DNA of 38,985 nt from Armatimonadota bacterium (GTDB taxonomy: Bacteria > Armatimonadota > Armatimonadia > Armatimonadales > Capsulimonadaceae). Of the stretch, positions 1-8,532 are shown in pieces. Every line of letters begins with the position of its first letter. Positions within the stretch are counted from its first letter, which is position 1. Position numbers and translations under genes: made by a program. The stretch spans positions 1 to 38,985 of the forward strand of contig JAFAZD010000187.1 of NCBI GenBank assembly GCA_019239955.1, in the 5' to 3' direction. A model generated the notes under the pieces. It did no database searches and had not been told where the DNA came from. It saw nothing but the letters and a program-made list of their open reading frames with translations.

Positions 1-1
1 G

Positions 2-160
2 CACGTGAACAACCCGGCGGTGACGATGTTACGCGGGACGCGAATCACGGCGGAGGCTGACCCGCCGCAATTATTGTGGGTGGACGGCGACACGATGGGC
101 TCCACGCCCGCCACCTTCACGCTGCTCCCCGGCGCACTGCCTGTAAAGGTGCCGGGATGA
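2..160 (+). CDS. C-terminal end of a diacylglycerol/lipid kinase-like protein (partial)
   Basis: The reading frame that enters from the left edge stays open until the TGA at 158-160. The visible 52 residues contain VDGDTMGSTP, followed by TFTLLPGALPVKVPG at the very end. This D-G-D/E...P...ALxVxxP ending is typical of YegS/DgkB-like lipid kinases, which phosphorylate diacylglycerol or related lipids with ATP at the membrane. The kinase core lies outside the window, so the call rests on the tail only. The stop overlaps the ATG of the next gene as ATGA, which points to one transcript with the nucleotidyltransferase and cdsA, in keeping with a phospholipid role. Another protein with a similar beta-rich tail cannot be excluded. 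Confidence 0.55.
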   Translation, partial: HVNNPAVTMLRGTRITAEADPPQLLWVDGDTMGSTPATFTLLPGALPVKVPG

Positions 161-1059
161 ACTCGTCGGACCCCCTCACCCCCCGGCCCCCTCTCCCTCG
201 GAAGGAGCGAGGGGGAGAAAGAACAAACCCTCGCCCCTGGGAGGGAGAGGGTGGCGAGCCTCAGCGAGCCGGGAGAGGGCGGCTGGACGTCGTCATTCCC
301 GCAGGCGGGACCATTGATGCCGCGTATGCCCGGAGCCTCGGCACGGGGCACCGCGCGCTCGCGCCGCTGGGGCCGGGGCGCGCGCCCGTGATGCAGCGGG
401 TGGTGGACGCGCTGCGCGGCAGCGGCTGCGTCCGGCGCGTCATCGGCGTCGCGCCGCCCGCCGTGCAGGAGGCCGTCGGCGGCGTGGACGAGTGGCTGCC
501 CAGCGGGGGGAGCGGCCCGGACAACATCCGTGCAGGGCTGGCCCTGGCCGATCCGAATGCGCCCGCGCTGGTCTGCACGTCCGACCTGCCGCTGCTGACC
601 GCCGCCAGCGTGCGTGAGTTTGTTGAACGGGCGCACCCGCGCGCCGATGTCAGCCTGGGCGTGGTCAGCGCCGCCGCTTACGAAAGAGCCTATCCGGACT
701 CGCCGATGTCGGTCTTTGTCCCGTTCGCCGATGCCGGACCCGTCACTATGAGCTGCCTGTTTCAAGTGCGGCCCGTCCTGCTGGCGCATAACGCCCGGCT
801 GCTGGATCGCGCGTTCGCGGGGCGCAAGAGCCAGCTGCAGATGGCGTCCTTGCTTGGGCCGCGCCTGCTCGGACAGTTCGCCCTGCGCCGCCTGTCGCTG
901 CGGGCCGTGCAGGCCCGCGCCGAGACGCTGCTCGGCTGCCGCGCCGACGTGCTGATTGACGTCCCGCCCGATCTCGCGTTCGACATGGACACCGCCGATG
1001 ATTACGCCTACGCCGACACCCGCCTTCAAACGCCTGTTGAAGAAACAGTTGCCCCCTAA
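157..1059 (+). CDS. MobA-like NTP transferase (nucleotidyltransferase family)
   Basis: A 300-residue protein whose recognisable domain begins near residue 43 with LDVVIPAGG, the nucleotide-binding opening of the GT-A/MobA-like fold. It continues with SGPDNIRAGLAL and LVCTSDLPLL, which match the NTP-binding and metal-site regions of MobA/IspD-type enzymes. The lysine usual in the first loop seems to be replaced (GHRALAPL). Such enzymes couple an NTP to a phosphorylated acceptor; the substrate here is unknown. Residues about 5-41 are low-complexity and encoded by a GC-rich repeat (171-279), so they are probably not part of the fold. The ATG at 157 overlaps the previous stop (ATGA) and is preceded by AAAGGTG. 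Neighbours (lipid kinase-like tail, cdsA) suggest a lipid or polar-headgroup role, but this is inference. Confidence 0.7.
   Translation: MNSSDPLTPRPPLPRKERGGERTNPRPWEGEGGEPQRAGRGRLDVVIPAGGTIDAAYARSLGTGHRALAPLGPGRAPVMQRVVDALRGSGCVRRVIGVAPPAVQEAVGGVDEWLPSGGSGPDNIRAGLALADPNAPALVCTSDLPLLTAASVREFVERAHPRADVSLGVVSAAAYERAYPDSPMSVFVPFADAGPVTMSCLFQVRPVLLAHNARLLDRAFAGRKSQLQMASLLGPRLLGQFALRRLSLRAVQARAETLLGCRADVLIDVPPDLAFDMDTADDYAYADTRLQTPVEETVAP
171..279 (+). repeat. GC-rich dispersed repeat with inverted halves, family B
   Basis: The segment has the pattern CCCCTCACCCCCCGGCCCC ... GGGAGGGAGAGGGTGGCGAG ... GCCGGGAGAGGG. Its left half (CCCTCTCCCTC) is nearly complementary to the right half (GAGGGAGAGGG), so it can fold on itself. 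It forms the start of the nucleotidyltransferase reading frame in phase and adds Pro/Arg/Gly-rich residues to that protein. A related, shorter and diverged copy in opposite orientation lies at 12053-12125 (shared CCGGCTCG...GCCTCGCCACC core). No flanking target duplication was recognised. Confidence 0.65.
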
Positions 1060-2005
1060 GCGGCCGCCGCTGACGCTGGCGCAGTGGTACGCCAACGTTC
1101 GGCCCATGCTGATCCGCATCGCCAGCGGCCTCATCGGGGCGGCCCTCTACTGCGTGGTCCTGTTCACGCCGAATTACTACGGCCTGCCGTTCGCACTCAC
1201 CGTCGCCTTGCTGTCCCTGATGGGCGTCACCGAATTATACAAGGCGGTGCGTAGCCAAGGCGGCCAGCCGAGCGAGACGCTCGGCTGGTTCGCTTGCATC
1301 CTCTTCCAATTGTCTGCCTGGAAGTTCCAGATTTCCGCCTGGAAACTCGATGGGACGCGCCTCACCCCGGCCAGCCTCACCCCGGCCAACTTCACTCCAT
1401 ACTTACCCGCCTTGCTGACGCTGCTGGTCATCGCGGCCATGCTGGTGGAGATCGTCAAGCGCCAGCCCCGCCCCATCGTCAACGTCGGCACGACGGTGCT
1501 GGGCGCCATCTACGTCGGCTGGCTGTTCTCTTATCTCACTCTGCTGCACGGCCTGAACGCGCCCGCCCTGCTGGTCCCGCCGGTGCATGGCACGACGCAA
1601 GGGGAGTGGCTGGTCTTCTTCGTCTCCGGCACGACCTGGCTCTCGGACACGGGGGCGCTATTTGTGGGCCGAGCGCTGGGGCGGCACAAGATGGCCCCGA
1701 AGGTCAGCCCGGCCAAGACCTGGGAGGGCAGCCTCGGCGGCCTGATCGTGGCGTTGCTCGGCGGCCTGGTCTTCGGCAAGATGCTGCACCTGCCGCTGGA
1801 ACACGCGGCCCTGCTGTCCCTGCTCTGCGGCCTGGTCGGACAGATCGGCGACCTGAGCGAGTCCGCCCTCAAGCGCGACCTGGGCGTCAAGGACACGGGA
1901 GCCGTCATGCCCGGCCACGGCGGCGTGCTGGACCGCATTGACAGCCTGCTCTTCTCCGCCCCCATCGCCTACTACTACATCCTCTACTTCCTGGCAAGGC
2001 ACTGA
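998..2005 (+). CDS. cdsA: Phosphatidate cytidylyltransferase (CDP-diglyceride synthase)
   Basis: CdsA makes CDP-diacylglycerol from CTP and phosphatidic acid, the branch-point of phospholipid synthesis, in the cytoplasmic membrane. The protein (335 aa from this start) has several hydrophobic segments and near its C-terminus the family signature: SESALKRDLGVKD followed by PGHGGVLDRID (about residues 288-320). The start is uncertain. The ATG at 998 overlaps the previous gene by 62 bases, while an ATG at 1106 lies 46 bases after it; neither has a strong ribosome site. A low-complexity loop (SAWK-FQI-SAWK, then LTPAS-LTPAN-FTP) sits between membrane segments and is encoded by small tandem repeats near 1316-1400. 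It is third in the lipid kinase - nucleotidyltransferase - cdsA group and is followed four bases later by a secreted-protein gene. Confidence 0.93.
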   Translation: MITPTPTPAFKRLLKKQLPPKRPPLTLAQWYANVRPMLIRIASGLIGAALYCVVLFTPNYYGLPFALTVALLSLMGVTELYKAVRSQGGQPSETLGWFACILFQLSAWKFQISAWKLDGTRLTPASLTPANFTPYLPALLTLLVIAAMLVEIVKRQPRPIVNVGTTVLGAIYVGWLFSYLTLLHGLNAPALLVPPVHGTTQGEWLVFFVSGTTWLSDTGALFVGRALGRHKMAPKVSPAKTWEGSLGGLIVALLGGLVFGKMLHLPLEHAALLSLLCGLVGQIGDLSESALKRDLGVKDTGAVMPGHGGVLDRIDSLLFSAPIAYYYILYFLARH

Positions 2006-2009
2006 ACGC

Positions 2010-3965
2010 ATGAGAACCCGTCATCACTGGCAGGGCGTCCTCGCCGCTGCCGCCTGCCTCTGCGCGGTCCCGGCGCGGGCGCAGGAGCTGGCCCGCAGCG
2101 CCGACAGCTTGGTGGACAGCATCGGCGTCGTCACCCACTGGGGCTACGGCGATACCCCCTACGGCTATGCCTATGACCGGATCAAGCGACTGCTGGGCGA
2201 GTCGGGCATCCGCCACATCCGCGATGGCTATCACCCGCGCGAGGACGACCTGTACCGGACCTACGGCATCCAGACCACCGTGATCTTCGGGCCGGGCAGT
2301 CAGCCCCCGGCGCAGCAAGTCCAAGTCCTGCATGACCATCTCCCGCTGGCGGACATGATCGAAGGGCCGAACGAGGTGGATTTGTTCCCGTCCAGCGCGA
2401 ACTACAACGGGCAGGGCTTCCCGCAGGGGCCGAAGAATTACCAGCATGACCTGTACACGGCAGTGAAAGCCGACCCCGCACTGGCGCGCGTCCCCGTGAT
2501 CTCCTTCTCCCTGGGCGGCCGGGCATCGGCGCAGGACATCGCGCCGGAGACGGACTTTGACTTTGAGGTGATGCACTCCTACGCCGGCGGGCAGATGCCG
2601 TCGCTGAGCCTGGAAAGCCAGAACGGCTCCAACATCGTCAACGCCAATCGGTTCGTCGGCCCCGGCCACGCCATCAGGCCCATCGTCGCCACCGAGAGCG
2701 GCTACCACACGGCGCTTGGCGGCAGCGGCGTCATCGCCGGGGTGCAGCCCGGCGTCTCCGAGGCGACACAGGCCAAGTATCTGCCGCGCCAGTTCTGCGA
2801 ATACTTCAACCACGGCATCGCCCGCGACTTCACCTACGAATTCGCGGACGAGTTCCCCGACTACAAGACCAGCGAGCGCGAGGGTACCAACGCCGAGGCC
2901 TGTTTCGGTATTATTCGCCACGACCTGACGCCCAAACCCGCCTATTCTGCCGAGAAAAACCTGATCGCCCTGCTGAACGAGGCCACGTGGGACCGGCAGA
3001 TTCGGCAGTGGCACATCCCGCGCTTCCAACCCAGTGCGCTGACCTACACGCTCACGGGCGAGACGAAGAACGTCTACCACACACTGCTGCAAAAGTCCAA
3101 CGGCGACTTCTACCTGCTGCTCTGGCAGGAAGTCCCGTCGTTTGACACGGTCCGCAAGCAGGACATCATCAATTCGCCGGTGGCCGTGACGCTGACGGCC
3201 GGAACACCGATCCGGTCCGCCGCCGTCTACCGGCCTGGGCGGGGGACGCAGGCGATCCGCACCTTGGTCCGCCCGAAGCGGCTGGCGCTGGCCGTGCCCG
3301 ACGAAGTGCTGGCCGTGCGGCTGACGCCCGCGCGAAGGCCGCGCACGACCTTGCCGGCGCCCGCGGATCCGGCCGCCTCGACCACCGGCACATCGGCGAC
3401 GCTGACATGGCGGCCCGTGCCGGGGGCGGCGGGCTACTTCGTCGGGCGCATGGGGCAGTTCCTGGGGCGCACCGCGCGGCCCCGCTTCACCGATGAGGGG
3501 CTGATGCCCGCCACCGGCTACACCTACACTATCACGGCGTACAACGCCGCCGGGGTCGTCTCGCCCGCCGCCTCCGCCGTCGCCATGACCAAGAGCGCGT
3601 TCCCGGATCTGACTCCGACTGCCCTCACCTGGACCCCGGCCAGCCCGAAGGCCGGCGACACCGTGACGTTCTCGGTGACGGTGAAGAACCAGGGAAATGC
3701 GCCGACGCTCGCCGGGACCATCCTCGGCGTCGCCTTCCAGATAGATGGCGCGAACGTGAACTGGTCGGACACCTTCCGAGATGCGCTCGTGCCGGGCCAG
3801 TCCCGGACGCTGACCGCCAACAACGGCGTCAAGGGCGCACCCACCTGGACAGCAACCCCCGGCCGCCACACCGTCACCGCCATCGTGGACGACATCAACC
3901 GCATCACCGAGCGCAGCAAGGCCAACAACACGGTCTCCGCGCCGCTGGACGTGGGGAACGGGTGA
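2010..3965 (+). CDS. Secreted GH-A-clan-like glycosidase with Fn3-like and CARDB domains
   Basis: A 651-residue secreted protein. Residues 1-24 form a signal peptide ending ARA-QE. Residues about 34-330 look like a TIM-barrel glycosidase: IEGPNEVD carries E122 in the N-E context of a clan GH-A acid/base, and IVATESGYH carries E229 as likely nucleophile. Roughly residues 448-527 resemble a fibronectin type III repeat (TLTWRPVPGAAGYFV ... GYTYTITAYNAAG), and residues 532-648 a CARDB adhesion-like domain (DLTPTALTWTPASPKAGDT ... SKANNTVSAPLDV). It probably acts outside the cytoplasm on a polysaccharide that cannot be named from sequence. The start four bases after cdsA suggests read-through, although the roles look unrelated. 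The family is close to GH39/GH5-like barrels in layout; the exact family is not certain. Confidence 0.68.
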   Translation: MRTRHHWQGVLAAAACLCAVPARAQELARSADSLVDSIGVVTHWGYGDTPYGYAYDRIKRLLGESGIRHIRDGYHPREDDLYRTYGIQTTVIFGPGSQPPAQQVQVLHDHLPLADMIEGPNEVDLFPSSANYNGQGFPQGPKNYQHDLYTAVKADPALARVPVISFSLGGRASAQDIAPETDFDFEVMHSYAGGQMPSLSLESQNGSNIVNANRFVGPGHAIRPIVATESGYHTALGGSGVIAGVQPGVSEATQAKYLPRQFCEYFNHGIARDFTYEFADEFPDYKTSEREGTNAEACFGIIRHDLTPKPAYSAEKNLIALLNEATWDRQIRQWHIPRFQPSALTYTLTGETKNVYHTLLQKSNGDFYLLLWQEVPSFDTVRKQDIINSPVAVTLTAGTPIRSAAVYRPGRGTQAIRTLVRPKRLALAVPDEVLAVRLTPARRPRTTLPAPADPAASTTGTSATLTWRPVPGAAGYFVGRMGQFLGRTARPRFTDEGLMPATGYTYTITAYNAAGVVSPAASAVAMTKSAFPDLTPTALTWTPASPKAGDTVTFSVTVKNQGNAPTLAGTILGVAFQIDGANVNWSDTFRDALVPGQSRTLTANNGVKGAPTWTATPGRHTVTAIVDDINRITERSKANNTVSAPLDVGNG

Positions 3966-3994
3966 CGGGGCTGGGGCATGGGCGGAACAAAGAC

Positions 3995-4019
3995 GGGGGC
4001 GGCCCAATGGGCCGCCCCC
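3995..4019. terminator. Bidirectional GC hairpin terminator
   Basis: A perfect 11-bp stem, GGGGGCGGCCC / GGGCCGCCCCC, with the 3-base loop AAT. It lies 30 bases after the stop of the plus-strand glycosidase-like gene and 20 bases after the stop of the minus-strand peptidase gene. There is no T-tract on either side, so it may act as a barrier or 3' stabiliser as much as an intrinsic terminator. Confidence 0.75.
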
Positions 4020-4038
4020 CGCGCATCCGGCCTGAGCG

Positions 4039-5766
4039 TCACTTCGCCAGCGTGACCGCGAGTACCTTGACGTACTCGTTCGTGGGCAGGGTGAGGCTGC
4101 GGACGGTCTTGGCGGCGTCCAGGGCGAAGCCGTAGCTGTAAACGTAGAACGGGCGGGTGTCCCGCGCTCCGCTCGCCGTGTCCCGGTACGGCATCCGCAC
4201 GGCGCGGCTCTCGCCGGGGAAGTCCTGCGGCTGGAACCAGTCGCTGAGGTTCTGGGACAACACCTGCGTGGTGCCGTCCGTGTAGGTCACGGTGAACGTT
4301 TGCGCCCGCTGGCCGCCCTCCACGCCCGTCCCCAGCAGCCAGAGCGAGGCGTAGCTGCTGGCCGGCAGCGGGATCACCTGGCCGTGGGCGGTGACCATGT
4401 CCGGGGCGCCGGCCGGGCCGAGGCGGAACGTCACCCCGTTCGGCGTTTGGGACGCGCCGAGGAGCTGGGCCGAGTAGCCGAAGCCCTCGCCGTCCACGCC
4501 GCCCGCGCCGGGGGACGCCGTGCCGTCGTTGAAGAGGCCGGTGGTGTCGAAGGCCGCGGTCAGGTCCACCGGCGTGCTGGTGCCGGCCGTGACGCCGGGC
4601 AGCGAGCGGGGCCGGTCCGCCGCCGCGACCGGCGTGGTAATGATGTTGGCCGGGTCGGCCCGGTAGGCCGCCACGAACTCCGACCAGAGCGTGTCCACGT
4701 CCTTGCCGCAGTAGGTCTTGAACAGGTCGTTGCTGTAGCGGGCGAAGCGGATGGCGCGGCTCAGCTTGGTGACCAGGGCGCTGTCGTAATGGATCTCGCA
4801 CCAGGCGAGGAACGTCGCGGTGGTGCGGTAGGAGTCGTGGTAGGTGGACCGCTGAACATTGATCTGCGGGTGGAAGTTCTGCGGCTCGAACTTGACCCAC
4901 CGGATGTAGTCGGCGATGCCCTCCACGAGCCAGACGGGGTTGTAGGTCGAGTAGGCCTGCACGACGTGCGCCGTCTCGTGGACCGTCAGGCCCGTGTCGT
5001 CGGGGTGCTGGTCGCACCACGCCGTGTTGACCGTCATCACGCCCCCGCCGGTGGCAGCGACGCCGGTGACGCGGGGGCCGGTGCGATAGACGACGTTGAC
5101 CATGTTGGGCGGGATGAAGCCGTCCGAGTACAGCAGCGCGTCCGTGTCCGGCCAGAACGACTCCATCTGCCGCTCAGCCTTCTGCGCCCAGACCTGCAGT
5201 GCCGGCGTCCGGTCCGGGGTCTGGGACAGGTCCGGGAATCCCCGTCCCGGCCCCTGCTGGACGTGGGTGATCGGGACCGGCGAGTCGAGGGCGATCTCGC
5301 GGATCAGCAGCGACGGCAGCCCTTGATGGGGGTTCAGGCGAATGCGGAGCGCGGCCACCGGCGCCCCGTACAGCGCCGCGGCCGCGACCCCGGCGCCGTC
5401 AAAGGAGGCCGCCCGGGAGTAATGGATCGTGTCGGGCGAGGTCTCCACGTAGCCGTTCGTCAGCAGGTTCTCGCCCGCGGCGTCGCCGGTGGTGACGCGC
5501 AGGCTGCGGACGGGGATAGGCCGGGAGAGCAGGATCAGGAAGTCGTCCCCGTCGTCCATGCCGTAGACGGACCGGAAGAAGGTGCCTAGGTCTCCGTCCA
5601 TCGCCATCTCCGGGCGGTGTGCCGCCGTGGACGGCATGGTCGAGTACAGCAGCGCCTCCACCGGGGCGGGCGGCGCGGCGGGGAGGCGGCGCGGCACGGC
5701 GGCGATCAGGAATGCCGCCGCCAGGCTCAGCGGGGCGATACGCCGGAACGGGGTCGTGTTTTTCAT
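4039..5766 (-). CDS. Secreted zinc-peptidase-like protein of the plant basic secretory protein (BSP) type
   Basis: A 575-residue protein with a signal peptide from the chosen ATG (MKNTTPFRRIAPLSLAAAF...). Residues about 38-165 look like a discoidin/F5-8-type beta-sandwich (MDGDLGTFFRSV ... LRVTTGD ... IREIAL). The central part has HETAH (H263, E264, H267) followed by WLVEGIADYIRW, the zincin arrangement HExxH...EGxAD seen in bacterial and plant BSP proteins, so a gluzincin-like zinc site is likely. Residues about 390-575 form a second beta-rich domain ending VKVLAVTLAK. It is presumably exported and may cut or bind extracellular protein; activity is inferred. The ORF continues 14 codons upstream to 5808, but starting at 5766 gives a clean signal peptide. 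It converges on the secreted glycosidase-like gene, so the two form an extracellular pair by position only. Confidence 0.72.
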   Translation of the reverse strand: MKNTTPFRRIAPLSLAAAFLIAAVPRRLPAAPPAPVEALLYSTMPSTAAHRPEMAMDGDLGTFFRSVYGMDDGDDFLILLSRPIPVRSLRVTTGDAAGENLLTNGYVETSPDTIHYSRAASFDGAGVAAAALYGAPVAALRIRLNPHQGLPSLLIREIALDSPVPITHVQQGPGRGFPDLSQTPDRTPALQVWAQKAERQMESFWPDTDALLYSDGFIPPNMVNVVYRTGPRVTGVAATGGGVMTVNTAWCDQHPDDTGLTVHETAHVVQAYSTYNPVWLVEGIADYIRWVKFEPQNFHPQINVQRSTYHDSYRTTATFLAWCEIHYDSALVTKLSRAIRFARYSNDLFKTYCGKDVDTLWSEFVAAYRADPANIITTPVAAADRPRSLPGVTAGTSTPVDLTAAFDTTGLFNDGTASPGAGGVDGEGFGYSAQLLGASQTPNGVTFRLGPAGAPDMVTAHGQVIPLPASSYASLWLLGTGVEGGQRAQTFTVTYTDGTTQVLSQNLSDWFQPQDFPGESRAVRMPYRDTASGARDTRPFYVYSYGFALDAAKTVRSLTLPTNEYVKVLAVTLAK

Positions 5767-5842
5767 GGAGGCCTGTTCGTGAGGCGCGTCCGCTTTTCCT
5801 GCCCTCACGAGTCCCGGCGGGGCACCCTTGCGGGTCTCCGTG

Positions 5843-5872
5843 GTGACAATCCCGGCCTCATTGGGGTATCAT
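5843..5872 (+). promoter_or_regulatory. Candidate sigma-70-type promoter for glgP
   Basis: GTGACA at 5843-5848 and TATCAT at 5867-5872 are separated by 18 bases and each match five of six consensus positions. The glgP ATG follows at 5899, with GGAG at 5888-5891 as a ribosome site. The start point would be near 5879. Confidence 0.5.
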
Positions 5873-5898
5873 GGACGGAAGAAAGACGGAGAAAGACA

Positions 5899-8478
5899 AT
5901 GACGCCTCGCTCAATGACCCCCCGCCCGCTCCCCGAAGGCCTGGAAGGTCTGGCCGACCTCGCCCTGGACATGCGCTGGAGCACCCGCCCGCCCGCCGAC
6001 CGATTCTGGGCACGGCTGGACTCGGAGACTTGGGAGCGCACGCGGAACCCGTATCTGATCTTGCAGGAAATCTCGGACGCGCGCTTGCAGGAGGCGGCGC
6101 GGGACGAGGAGCTGCGGCGGGACGCGGACGCCGCCCTGGAGTCGCGCCGCCGCGCGCTGGAATCGCCCGGCTGGTTCCATCGCCGGCATGGCGACTCCGG
6201 CCTGCGCGGCGTGGCCTACTTCAGCATGGAGTTCGGCCTGGGCGAGAGCCTGCCGATCTACGCGGGGGGACTGGGCATCCTGGCCGGCGACCACCTCAAG
6301 ACCGCCAGCGACATCGGCCTGCCCCTGACCGGAATCGGGCTGCTGTATGACCGGGGCTATTTCCAGCAGCAGCTGACCTGGGACGGCTGGCAGGTGGAGG
6401 CCTACCCGTACAATGACCCTGCCACCCTGCCGATCACGCCCACGTCGGCGCCCGAGGGGGGCAGGCTGCGCGTCACGTTGCCGCTGCCGGGACGTGATCT
6501 CGTGCTGCGGGTCTGGCAGGCCGCGGTCGGCAAGATCACGCTCTACCTGCTCGACAGCAATGATCCGCAGAACAGTCCCTGGGACCGTGCCCTCACCTCC
6601 GGTCTCTACGCGGGTGATCGGGAGCGGCGGCTGCTTCAGGAGATCGTGCTTGGGCTGGGCGGCTGGCGCGTGCTGGAGGCCCTGGGAGCCGAGCCGGACG
6701 TCTGCCATCTCAACGAGGGCCACGCCGCGTTTGTCGTGCCGGCGCGGGCCGCCGCCTTCATGAAGCGGCACGGCGTCTCCTGGGACGAGGCCCTCTGGGC
6801 CACCCGCCCTGGAAACCTCTTCACGACGCACACCCCCGTCGCCGCCGGCTTCGACCGTTTTGACGCCGGCATGGTTGCCCGCTACCTCCAGCCGTTTGCC
6901 GACGAGATGGGCGCTCCCCTCGACGAGATTCTGATGCTGGGGCAGGACGCGCCCTTCGGCCCGTTCAATATGGCCTGGCTCGCCGCGCGCGGCAGCGGGC
7001 GCATCAATGCTGTCAGCGCCCTGCACGAGACCGTCAGCCGGCCCATCCTCGCCCCTCTCGTCCCGCGCTGGCCGCTGGCCGAGGTGCCAGTCGGCCACGT
7101 CACCAACGCCGTGCATATGCCGACCTGGGCCTCCGACGCTGCGCAGGCCCTCTGGGCGAAGACGCACGCCAAGGACGACGTGCCGGACGCCATTGAGACC
7201 GTCTCGCTGGCCGCCGATGTGGCGACGCCGGCCCTGGACCGGGTCACTGACGCCGAACTCTGGGCCTTCCGCAACAATGCGCGCCACCGCCTCGTGGAGT
7301 ACGTGCGCCAGCGCCTCGTGCGGCAGGTGCAGGCGCAGGGGGCGCCCGAGGAGACCCTGGCCCGCGCACGGCAGGCGCTCGACGCGAACGCGCTGACGCT
7401 GGGCTTCGCCCGCCGCTTCGCCACCTACAAGCGCCCGAACCTGCTGCTGCGCGACCTGGAGCGGTTCGCGCATATCCTGAGCAACATCCGGCGGCCCGTG
7501 CAGATGATCGTCGCGGGCAAGGCGCATCCCGCCGACGACCCCGGCAAGCGTCTGGTGCAGGAGATGGCGCGGGCAGCGTTGCGGCCGGAGCTGCTGGGCA
7601 AGATCGTCTTCCTGGCCGACTACGACATGATGCTAACCTCTGAGCTGGTGGCGGGCGTGGACGTGTGGCTCAACAACCCGCGCCGCCCGATGGAGGCCAG
7701 CGGCACCAGCGGCATGAAGGTGCTCGCCAACGGCGGCCTGAACCTCTCGGAGCTGGACGGCTGGTGGGCGGAGGCCTACACGCCGGAGGTCGGCTGGGCG
7801 CTGGGGGACGGCGGGGAGCACGAGGACGAGGGCTGGGACGCCCAGGAGGCCGATCAGCTCTACGCGCTCTTGGAGCAGGAGATCGTCCCCGCTTTTTACG
7901 GGCGCGGTGCCGACGGCCTCCCCGCCGCCTGGCTGCGGCGCGTCCGGGCCAGCATGACTCAGCTCACGCCCCGCTTCGACAGTCCCCGTATGCTGCGCGA
8001 GTACGTTGAAGGATTCTACCTTCCCGGCGCGGATGCCTACAAAAAGCGGGCCGCCGACGGCGCGCGGCTGGCGAAGGAACTGACTGGGTGGGAGGCCGGC
8101 CTGGCGCGCGGCTGGGCCGGGGTGCATCTGGCCGAATGGGAGGCGACGCGGGAGAGTGACCAGTGGAACATCTCCGTCGGCGTCTCCCTGGACGACGTGG
8201 ATCCCGCCGCCGTCCAGGTGGAGCTTTACGCGGACGGCGGGAAGAGGACGGACCCGATCCGGGTGGCGATGACCCGCGACGGCGACAGCCCGGTCTATCG
8301 CGCCCGCGTCCCCGCGACGCGCCCGGCGGACGACTACACGCCCCGCGTCATCCCATTCCACCCGGACGCGCTCGTGCCCCAGGAAGCCCCCCTCATCGCC
8401 TGGCTGGACGCGCCCCGCGCTTCGGAGGAGCCGAAGGATGAGGAGCCGGAGGAAGCCAGCCCTGCCCGATCCGAATGA
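5899..8478 (+). CDS. glgP: Alpha-glucan (glycogen/maltodextrin) phosphorylase, GT35
   Basis: An 859-residue phosphorylase that releases glucose-1-phosphate from alpha-1,4-glucans in the cytosol. The N-terminal 90 residues (LPEGLEGLADLALDMRWS...) are the DUF3417-like region of the 'alpha-glucan phosphorylase' subfamily, distinct from the E. coli MalP/GlgP type. The core carries YFSMEFGLGESLPIYAGGLG and the pyridoxal-phosphate site EASGTSGMKVLANG, with the Schiff-base lysine at K607. The C-terminal 100 residues hold a beta-rich extension (QWNISVGVSLDD...) and an acidic tail. The start is the ATG at 5899 with GGAGAAAG in front. It stands alone between convergent and divergent neighbours; no other glycogen gene is in the window. 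Confidence 0.93.
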   Translation: MTPRSMTPRPLPEGLEGLADLALDMRWSTRPPADRFWARLDSETWERTRNPYLILQEISDARLQEAARDEELRRDADAALESRRRALESPGWFHRRHGDSGLRGVAYFSMEFGLGESLPIYAGGLGILAGDHLKTASDIGLPLTGIGLLYDRGYFQQQLTWDGWQVEAYPYNDPATLPITPTSAPEGGRLRVTLPLPGRDLVLRVWQAAVGKITLYLLDSNDPQNSPWDRALTSGLYAGDRERRLLQEIVLGLGGWRVLEALGAEPDVCHLNEGHAAFVVPARAAAFMKRHGVSWDEALWATRPGNLFTTHTPVAAGFDRFDAGMVARYLQPFADEMGAPLDEILMLGQDAPFGPFNMAWLAARGSGRINAVSALHETVSRPILAPLVPRWPLAEVPVGHVTNAVHMPTWASDAAQALWAKTHAKDDVPDAIETVSLAADVATPALDRVTDAELWAFRNNARHRLVEYVRQRLVRQVQAQGAPEETLARARQALDANALTLGFARRFATYKRPNLLLRDLERFAHILSNIRRPVQMIVAGKAHPADDPGKRLVQEMARAALRPELLGKIVFLADYDMMLTSELVAGVDVWLNNPRRPMEASGTSGMKVLANGGLNLSELDGWWAEAYTPEVGWALGDGGEHEDEGWDAQEADQLYALLEQEIVPAFYGRGADGLPAAWLRRVRASMTQLTPRFDSPRMLREYVEGFYLPGADAYKKRAADGARLAKELTGWEAGLARGWAGVHLAEWEATRESDQWNISVGVSLDDVDPAAVQVELYADGGKRTDPIRVAMTRDGDSPVYRARVPATRPADDYTPRVIPFHPDALVPQEAPLIAWLDAPRASEEPKDEEPEEASPARSE

Positions 8479-8504
8479 CCTGGCATTGAATGACCCGGCA
8501 ATGG

Positions 8505-8532
8505 GTAGGGGCGCAGCATGCTGCGCCCCTAC
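8505..8532. repeat. Perfect 28-bp palindrome between convergent genes
   Basis: GTAGGGGCGCAGCA followed directly by its exact reverse complement, with no loop. It starts 27 bases after the glgP stop, and the stop codon of the minus-strand dehydrogenase (8529-8531) lies inside its right arm. It is followed 23 bases later by a copy of repeat family A. Just upstream, GAATGACCTGGCA (8473) is repeated with one change as GAATGACCCGGCA (8488). It could end transcription in both directions, but its sequence type (GTAGGGGCGCAGCA...) looks like a mobile palindromic repeat. Confidence 0.8.

Noticed and set aside
163-290. Possible CRISPR-like or multi-copy array at the GC-rich repeat
   Set aside because: Only one inverted unit is present, with no regular spacers.
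1905-4007. Long open frame on the minus strand opposite the secreted glycosidase-like gene
   Set aside because: The product is Arg/Gly/Val-rich with no domain and lies antisense to a gene with signal peptide and catalytic motifs; high GC keeps the frame open.
4300-5589. 429-codon plus-strand frame opposite the zinc-peptidase gene
   Set aside because: Arg/Gly/Val-rich antisense product with no recognisable domain.
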